DNA from: Delphinus delphis
Lineage: Eukaryota > Chordata > Mammalia > Artiodactyla > Delphinidae
Reading direction: 5' to 3'
Length of the DNA stretch: 64,000 nucleotides
NCBI RefSeq assembly: GCF_949987515.2
Contig: NC_082694.2
Coordinates: 10,533,958 to 10,597,957, forward strand
Shown here: piece after piece, positions 56,749 to 64,000 of the stretch
Position numbering within the stretch: position 1 is the first letter of the stretch
Layout: each line of letters opens with the position of its first letter
Notes under the pieces: generated by a model
The model's input: only the letters and a program-made list of their open reading frames with translations
What the model was told of the DNA's origin: nothing
Database searches by the model: none
Translations under genes and position numbers: made by a program

Positions 56749-57085
56749 GGGACTTCCCTGGCAGTCAAGTGGTTAGGGCTCTGCACTTCCACTGTGGGGG
56801 GCACGGGTTCAGTCCCTGGTCAGGGAACTAGGATCCTGCATGCCGCATGGTGTGGACAAAAAAAAAAAACAACCAAAAAACTATTATATACTTGAAAGTT
56901 GCTAAGAGAGTAGGCCTTAAATGTTCTCACCACAAAAATAAAAGGTAATTAATGGACGTGATGCGGGTGTCAGGTAACACTACGGTGGTAATCATTTTGC
57001 AGTATATATCAAATCAACATGTTGTATACCTTAAACTTACACAATATTATATGTCAATTATATCTCAATAATGCTGAGGGAAAAG
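56255..57085 (+). mobile_element. L1 3' part, internally deleted, with SINE inside
   Basis: ORF2-derived 'tgatttcaaactatattaca' (about 56,320) jumps to 3' UTR sequence ('atggttgtcaggggctggcc'), then the tail 'tgttgtataccttaaactta'. An internal deletion lies near 56,372. Confidence 0.8.
56716..56880 (+). mobile_element. SINE preceded by a (TTA)n tract
   Basis: (ATT)n at 56,716-56,747 directly precedes 'gggacttccctggcagtcaa' ... 'tgccgcatggtgtggacaaa'. The triplet tract sits at the 5' junction rather than in the tail, which is unusual for this family. Confidence 0.8.
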
Positions 57086-57479
57086 AAAACTTCCAAGTTG
57101 GGGAAAAAAATGAGCTAAGGAAAGTCAAGATGCAATCACAAATCGATTTTATTGTTCCTCATCACTTTCCATTAGTTTGCTCGGTACATTTACTGCTTTC
57201 TTGCCCTTGGATGCAACTTCGGGTAATTCCCATAGCTCTTCTGATCACTCTTAGATAATATACGAATTGTCCCATTATATTGGAAATTTAAAAAATGCAG
57301 TTTCAAGAAATAATAAAACTTTTCAATTTCATTCAAAATTAAAACTTCCGGAAGCCTGAAGTGGAGCAAACTTCTTCATCTCCGTGTTTTGCTCCTCTGC
57401 TCTTTCTAAAACTAGAAATTCGACTTGGAAATTTAAAAATCCTCTATTAAACAGCTCTTGGGATGAAAGGGGAAAAGTT

Positions 57480-59470
57480 TTAATTGCAGAATTTCTAAAA
57501 AAGAATCATAATGAAAACACAAAATCAATAGAGGATAGTTAAACAAGTGATCACAGAAAATATGTAGCCTTAAATCCTTGAGCAGCAGCAACAAAAATAA
57601 AATAAAATAATGAAAACAAATAAATTGAGCTCCCATTCTAAAAATTAGAAAAGAGCAACAAAGTAGAAGAAGGAACAAGGAAGAAAATAAAGTTAAAAGC
57701 AAAAGGAATGAAGTAGATAACAGAAAAATAGTAGAAACTAATAAACCAAAAAGTTGGTTCTTTGTAAAAAGAAATCAACAAACTATATAAACCAGTAGTT
57801 AATCTAATAAAGGTAGGAAGCACAATAAGAAACAAAAAAAGAAATAAAAATGAGGTGGGAACCAATGAAACAGAAAATTTTAAAAATCAAAAGGGACTAC
57901 TTTGTACAACTCAGTACCAATCAAACAGAAAACCTAGATGAATTGCATTATTTTCTAGGAAAATACAAAACAAAACCCCCCAAAACAAAAAACACACATG
58001 GGCAAACAGAACAGTACCGAGAGCCCAGAATCAAAGCCGCACATATATTGTCAATATTTGGCAAGGGAGCCAAGAACACTCAATGGGGAAGAGAGAGTCT
58101 CTTCAGTAAATGGTGTTGGGAAGACTGGATATACAGCATGCAAACAATGAAATCAGGTCCCTGTCTTACACAATTCACAAAAATTAACTCAAAATGGATT
58201 AAGGACTTAAACGTAAAACCTGAGCCCATAAAATTTCTAGAAGAAACATAGAGAAAAAGCCCCTTGACATCAGTCTTGGCAATGATTTTTTTTTTTTTTT
58301 TTTTTTGCGGGGGGGATATGACGTCAGAAGCCCAAGGAACAAAACCAGTAATCAACAAATGGGACTGCATCAAACTAGAAAGTTTCTACACAGCTAAAGG
58401 AACAATTAACAAAATGAAAAGGCAACCTACTAAATGGGAGAAAACGTTGGTAAATTATATATCCGATGAGGGGTTAACATCCAAAATATACAAAGAACTC
58501 ATACAACTCAATAGGAAAAAAAAAAAGTCCGGTTAAGAAATGGGCAGAGAACTTGACCTTTTTTCAAAGAAGGCATGTAAATAGACAGCAGATACATGAA
58601 AAGGTGCTCAACATCGTTAATCAGGGAAATGCACGTTAAAACCGCAGTGAGATAATCACCTCACACCTGTTAGAATGGCTATCATTAAAAAGACCACAAA
58701 TAACGAACGCTGATAAGGATGTGGAGAAAAGGAAACCGTTGTGCATTGTTGGTGGGAATGTAATTCGGTGCAGCCACTATGGAAAACCGTATGGAGGTTC
58801 CTCAAAAAATTAAAAATAGAGCTTCCCTGTGATCCAGCCATCCCACTTCTGCATATATATCTGAAAGAGATGAAATCACTATCTCAAAGGGATGTCTCCA
58901 CTCCCGTGTTCGCTACAGCATTTTTCACAATAGCCGAGACATGGGAACAATCTAAGTGTCCATGGCCAGGTGAATGGATGAAGATGGGGTGCATATACAC
59001 CATGGGACATTATTCAGTCATGAGAAAGAAGGAAATCCTGCCGTTTGCTACAATGTGGGTGGACCTTGAGGAATGAACTAAGTGAAATAAATTAGAGAAA
59101 GACAGATACTACTGTATGATCTCATATATGGAATCAAAAATATTGAACTCATAGAAACAGGAAGTGAAATGGTGGTTGCCAGGGGCAGGTGGGGAGTTGT
59201 TGGTCAAAGAGTACAAACTTGCAGTTATGAGATGAATGAGTTCCGGGATCTAATGTACAACATTGTATCGTGTGCTTGAAAGTTGCCATGAGACTAGAGT
59301 TTTAGTGTTCTCACTGTAAAAACAACAACATGGTAATTATATGAGGTAAAGGAGGTGTTAACTGACCCTGTTTTGGTGAACATTTCACAGTATATGCGTG
59401 CATCAAATCATCGCATTGTACGCCTTAAACTTACAGAAGATGACATGTCAATTATATCTCAGTAAAGCTG
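57480..59470 (+). mobile_element. Old sense L1, ORF2 3' half and 3' UTR
   Basis: Broken ORF2 pieces: residues like GKGAKNTQWGRESLFSKWCWEDW and INKWDCIKLESFYTAKGTI appear in two frames (57,850-58,251 and 58,264-58,536), then 'cattgttggtgggaatgtaa' and the tail 'gtcaattatatctcagtaaa'. A poly-T run (58,286-58,306) interrupts it. Frameshifts and stops make it inert. Confidence 0.88.
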
Positions 59471-59501
<31 letters not shown>

Positions 59502-59645
59502 AATGTCTGTGTCCCCGAGTGTGTACAGTGTGATCACATAGTGTATGTGAGCACCGTGTAAATGTGAGTGTGTGAGTGGGGATGAATGTGAGCACTGTGA
59601 GTGTGCAAGTGTTCAGAGGGTATGTGAGTGTGTGTGAGTGTGCAT
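59471..59645 (+). repeat. (TG)n microsatellite and degenerate TG-rich array
   Basis: Pure (GT)n at about 59,471-59,499, then GTGAGTGTG-rich variants to 59,645, starting exactly at the L1 3' end, so it probably grew from the L1 tail. Confidence 0.9.
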
Positions 59646-60971
59646 GGGTTTCATTCCCAGAGCGGCAGCCTGGGGTGCACACCTCCCTGAGGAGGAGGAG
59701 GGTCTGGAAGCCCAGCTGTGCCCCCCGAGGCCCTCAAAGGTCCCCCGGGGCAGAGGCCAGAGTCAGAAGTCTCGAGGGCCAGGCTCCCCTGCCCAAGGGG
59801 TCCCTGATCCCAAATTTGTGCAGGGAATGAGCCTCTAGGTTCGGGATGGCAGCTGAGTCTTCTCAGCTTCCTGCAACCCCACTCTCACCTGTAACTTGGG
59901 TACCGGGGCCCTCAGGGCTGAGAACAGAGACGACCCTGCTGGCCTGGCCCAGCCCATCCCTGGGGGCCAGTCACAGAGGAGGGTGGAGACAGTGCTCGTC
60001 CACACCTGCCGGCCCCCAGTGTGGGCGCATCACACTGACTGGCCTGCAGTGAGCACCTACTGTATGCAAGGTGCGTAGTCCTGAGATGGCCACTCTGAGG
60101 TCCTGTCCTAACAGAGTTCACAGGCTCTCCAGGGGACAAGACAGCAACTGGGGTGTTCAGTAGCCCTGCAAAACCATGGCACAGGGGAGTGTCCGGGGAA
60201 GGGGTCTGCGTGACTGTGGTCTGGGAACTGAAGAGATCAGAGAGAGCTCTGAGCTAAGGAGGGCCAGGGAAGGGGAGCTGGGCAGAGCCGGACACCAGGG
60301 AATCATCGCAGTCACACGGCCCCCCTGGGACCAGGAAAGGCCCTCCCCCTGAGAGCTGTCCCCCCTTCTGCATTTGGGGATCTCTGCTGAATGTCTGCTT
60401 ACGCGACACCAGGACCTTTGCATCAGAGCACCCTGCTGGTGAGGCCACCAGCTCATCCTGGACTGTGGGGCAGCCCTGGAGGTGGGTGGGCGCTGGGAGG
60501 GGAGGACGGAGCAGGTGGCCACTCGGGGACAGCACCTGAGGGGGTCAGAGCGAGACCGCCCAGGAGGCGCCCTGTTGTCAGAGAGCTGACAGCGCTTCCT
60601 GAGTATTAGTTGATGGTGATGGAGCCCTGCACCGCCTGTTGGACCCCACACCCCGTACAGCTCAAGGTCTCACGACCCTCCCGCTCACTCCAGGCTGCCT
60701 GGGGGGTGGAGGTCGGGGCATGGTGAGTGCCCTCATCTGCCCCAGAGAAAAGGGGAGTCCTGCCCCCCAGCAGTGGTGAATGTTCCCTCCCCTCATACCC
60801 ACCTAACCACCTGCCTTCTCCCTCCCAGCCCACAGGGTAAGAATAAGCCACCCTCCTTCCCTCCCCAGTGAAAAGGCTGGCTGCACTCGCCCCTCTCCAC
60901 CCCCCAGGTAACAATCGCGTATGCTCCCACCTCCCTCACTCAGAACAGCGGTGGGTCCTTCCACGACCATT
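59646..60971. other. Intergenic GC-rich DNA, no gene seen
   Basis: Unsupported open frames up to 164 codons on both strands; a MIR-like piece at about 60,050-60,130 ('gagcacctactgtatgcaag'). Confidence 0.5.
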
Positions 60972-61600
60972 TGTCGTGGTCCAAATGCGGGTTGGAAAAG
61001 AATTTCCAGACATAAGGCAGAATGTAAAGAAGATAGAATTTATTAGAGGGAAGGGTCGCTGCCGGAACAGAGGGCCAACTTCCTAGTAGTCTGGGAGAGT
61101 CGAACCCGAACCTGTGCTATTGATCACTTTCTATAGCCAGAAAACAAAGGAATGGTCTGAGGTGAAAATTGCTTTTACTGATTGGTTAAGGCACATATAC
61201 CTTCCTTCTATAGGGTGGGAGTGGGACAGGGCAGATGCCTTTCCTTGTTTGGGACAGGTCCCATCGCCCAGGTGGACTCAGGAATTTCGTAACCATAGTA
61301 ACATGGTAGGGAGGGCGATTAAGAGTCTGGTAGGGGGGTGTACCGCTGAAACTTTTTCAGGAAGGGACGTCCTTTGTCCTTGGAGCACCACACTTCGCTC
61401 TGTCCCCACCCCAGCAGTGGTGTGGCCTCCCCTCTTCTGCTTCCTTCTGCTTCCTAAGGTCACCCCACTTCCGCACAGCGAGCCCTGGGATCCCCGGCAC
61501 CGGTAAGTTCAGCAACCACACAGTAAACAACCTGGGTGCTGGAGAGAAAGTCAGGTTTTCCGGGGCCTGATGGCAAGAGCGCTTTCTCCCACGGGACTTA
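60972..61600 (-). mobile_element. LTR-like endogenous retrovirus remnant, family uncertain
   Basis: Starts TGTCGTGGTCC, then 'ggaaaagaatttccagacat', 'agaatttattagagggaagg' (an inverted AATAAA region) and 'tctatagccagaaaacaaag' follow an inverted LTR layout. No viral gene remnants were recognised. The right boundary is not clear. Confidence 0.35.
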
Positions 61601-61651
61601 ATAAAGGGCTATGAACTTATGGGCACCGGGGGCTCCATTCATTAGGCAAAT

Positions 61652-62084
61652 TTTTTTTTTAGTATTTATTTATTTATTTGGCTGTGCTTACTCTTTTTTT
61701 TTTTTTTTTTTCTGCGGTACGCGGGGATCTCACTGTTGTGGCCTCTCCTGTTGCGGAGCGCAGGCTCCGGACGCGCAGGCTCAGTGGCCATGGCTCACGG
61801 GCCCAGCCACTCCGCGGCATGTGGGATCTTCCCGGACCGGGGCACGAACCCGTGTCCCCTGCATCGGCAGGCGGACTCTCAACCACTGCGCCACCGGGGC
61901 AGCCCTGTGCTTACTCTTAACTGCAGCATGCAAGAGCTTTGTTGCCGCGTGTGGGATCTTCAGTTGCAGCACGGGGGATCTTTAGTTGTGGCATGCAGGA
62001 TGTAGTTCCCTGACCAGAGATCGAAGCCGGACCCCCTGCATTGGGAGCACGGAGTCTTAACCACTGGACCACCAGGGAAGTCCC
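61652..62084 (-). mobile_element. SINE interrupted by a younger SINE
   Basis: The outer element runs 61,652-61,682 and resumes at about 61,919 ('actgcagcatgcaagagctt' to 'accaccagggaagtccc'). Its target duplication AGGCAAAT is at 61644-61651 and 62085-62092. Confidence 0.9.
61696..61905 (-). mobile_element. Young SINE nested in an older SINE
   Basis: 'tctgcggtacgcggggatct' to 'ccactgcgccaccggggcag'. Perfect target duplication TGTGCTTACTCTT at 61683-61695 and 61906-61918. Confidence 0.93.
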
Positions 62085-62092
62085 AGGCAAAT

Positions 62093-63350
62093 GTTTTTGA
62101 ACATCTCATGTTCCGGGAATATGGCAGATAGGGCCAGGGCGTGTGCCTGGAGAGACTCAGAGGTGCAGCTCTGCAGGGGTAACCGCGGGACCCTGAATGT
62201 GTGTCTCTTATGTTTGGATTTGACCATGAACTTTAAATTCTCCAGGGTTGGTATGACCAGCATTACTGGGGTTTGGCTGGCCTTGAGCTAAAAGAACAGC
62301 GGTCTGTGTATCTTCCATTGATCCTTCCCAAATATTTGTTGAAATTTAAGGCTGTTGCCAGTTTTCCAGTATTTGGATTTGCATTGCAGTGAGCAGCTGT
62401 CTACCACTCTTGCAATTAGCCTTCTTTGTGCAGAAATCTTTTTCTGTCTGGGGATTTGCTTCCTTAGTATATGCACTTGGGGGAGAGGGAGGTGTACTTG
62501 GATCAAAGAGTGTGCATCGGCGTTCCCACAACTCGCTTCGGGAACATTCCCTGTTCAACACGCCCCCAGATGTTCTGGTGACCGTGAGATGCAAAGTTGG
62601 GCTGTGCTTCACTTGCCTTAAACTGAGAAAAGAGAAATTAGAACCACATCAGAAGGTCCAAAATATACGTGTGTTTACACACAAGAAAATGTCTCCAAGG
62701 TATAGAACGGAGTATTAAGAAGAAAAGTAAGACGCTATATTTGTATGTGCTTATATGCATTAAAAAACTCAGAAAGTCATGTCTTCCTGATTCCTCGGTT
62801 TCCCCAGCAGTTCTGGAGCCTGGAGTTTAAGATAAGCCTGAAGAGTGGTGAAGTAAGCCCGTTGCCCAGCGCACTCCGACGATGTCCACACTTCTACCAA
62901 CCCACCAGGCAGGAGCACCCCCAGAGGGTCATTTAGTTCAGTGTGGAGAGGAGCCCTGTCTGACCCTCGTCTTGTATATCGTACCTCAGAGACCCACGTC
63001 CCATGTATCAAAGGAAGGGGTGACAGCACCAGGGGAGAGGCACGTAAGGGCCCCTCTGCTCTTGAGTTCTTTCATTCTAAGCTGGGATTATGGAGACGAG
63101 GGGTCTGCCCCCTCCCCAAGAGGCAGGAATGGGGACAATTTGGGGCTGGGCTTGGAGCCTGGGCCATTTGACAGATGAGGAAACTGAGGCCCAGGGAGGA
63201 GAGGGACTTGCCTAAGGGCATGTGGCCATTTACCAGGAAGCCGGTCGCAGCTGTGGTGTCTCGGCACCTCCCCAGGGCTCCTGCTGGCTCCTGGCACCCC
63301 AGCGCAGAGGCAGGGGCTCATGTGTCCCCTCTCTGGCCCTTCTCCTCCAG
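62093..63350. other. Intergenic, no gene seen
   Basis: About 62,280-62,520 resembles an old repeat ('tttgtgcagaaatctttttc'). An inverted MIR is at about 63,165-63,235 ('gatgaggaaactgaggccca'). Confidence 0.5.
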
Positions 63351-63543
63351 GAAACCCTCAGCTCCTCAACCTCCAGGGAGCTCTTCCAGCCCCGGATGAA
63401 AGGGCCCAGCTGCTGCAGGAGGGGAGGTCCTCCACCGGGTGCCCAGAGATGGCGCAGGCTGGGCTCCTGAGGGAGGGCTGGGCCAGCAGCGTGGGTGCTG
63501 GAGCAGGGAGCTCTCCAGGGACTTTCTGAGCCCACTGCCATAG
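63351..63543 (+). other. Candidate exon of unknown gene
   Basis: A pyrimidine-rich tract and CAG (ends 63,350) and a TAG|GTGAGC donor (63,544) bound 193 GC-rich bases. Two frames are open for most of the length but end in stops before the donor, and neither shows a known domain. It could be a noncoding exon or a chance pair of splice-like signals. Confidence 0.2.
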
Positions 63544-64000
63544 GTGAGCCCTGCCCTCCCTTGACCCCCTTCAAGGCCCCCCAGGAGTCACCCAGCCCAC
63601 AGCCTTGCCCACCATCCGTTGGGTCGGGGAATCCAGGCTGGTCAGTCACACAGGACCTGTAAGCCAGCTGGCCAGGTGTTAACTTTCAGGGGAAGCGCAT
63701 GTCTTTCTGCGCTTGTCCCCCCACTGAGAACCCCCTCGGTATCAAGCAGAGAACCTGGGAAGGTGAGTTAGGAGCCAGGAGGGTGCTCAGTGCGCAAGTC
63801 ACCTGAGCCAAGAGAGGGGACGAATCCTGAGGAATTTCCATCAGTGAAGCGTCCTCTTCACCCCCGCAGAGAACCAGCTAGACCCCAGGTCCCAACCTTG
63901 CCTCCAGGACCCCCAGCCTTGGTTCCTGTGCCTCCGTAGGCTCTGGCTGACCCAGGAGAGCGGGTACAAAACACGTGATTATCTGTCAGTTTCCTGCAGG
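63544..64000. other. Right edge, no gene seen
   Basis: GC-rich unique DNA. No domain, repeat or strong promoter signal was recognised. Confidence 0.45.

Noticed and set aside
61611..62005. Several 70-124-codon frames across SINEs
   Set aside because: The same peptide patterns recur in every young SINE copy, so they are repeat-derived.
1..64000. Undescribed multi-gene biological system
   Set aside because: Only one complete gene (NEURL3) and a probable gene edge are present; the rest is ordinary mammalian intergenic DNA and retroposons.

Overview
The window is nuclear DNA of a cetacean or a close cetartiodactyl relative. The evidence is more than thirty copies of tRNA-derived SINEs whose 5' heads read like 'CTTCCCTGGTGGCGCAGTGG', the CHR/tRNA-Glu type typical of whales and dolphins, together with mammalian L1, MaLR LTR and MER5 relics. 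Signature repeats of ruminants (BovB/Bov-A), pigs or primates (Alu) were not noticed. No bacterial, phage, CRISPR or operon-like content is present. I found no undescribed multi-gene system; the unusual signals are in one gene's structure and in the retroposon record.

Layout. 1-600: a CpG island that looks like a minus-strand promoter, with a ZNF143/SBS-type motif and an ATG followed by a splice donor. From mammalian gene order (ARID5A and NEURL3 divergent, about 25-30 kb apart) this is probably the 5' end of ARID5A, leaving the window to the left. 600-25,900: intergenic DNA with two more CpG-rich islands (5.58-6.06 kb and 10.94-11.19 kb), SINEs, and a young 5'-truncated L1 at 15.2-17.2 kb that keeps 520 codons of ORF2 open. 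25,982-32,495: a complete four-exon NEURL3 gene on the plus strand (264 residues, Neuralized domain then C3HC4 RING), with all splice junctions in phase. 33.0-36.6 kb: an old antisense L1 that appears to have landed in the NEURL3 3' region; a good poly(A) signal lies just beyond it near 36.8 kb. 36.9-64.0 kb: no convincing gene; dense SINEs, L1 fragments, two MaLR LTRs, MER5 elements, an unplaced ERV-like LTR near 61 kb, a (TG)n tract, and GC-rich DNA at the right edge with one candidate exon of unknown status.

Function. NEURL3 (also called LINCR) is an inducible RING E3 ubiquitin ligase. A perfect NF-kB-type decamer sits 153 bp upstream of its start codon, consistent with the family's inflammatory induction. 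ARID5A, the likely divergent neighbour, is an inflammation-linked ARID-domain nucleic-acid-binding protein, so the roughly 25 kb between the two genes is a sensible place for shared immune enhancers; that is inference only.
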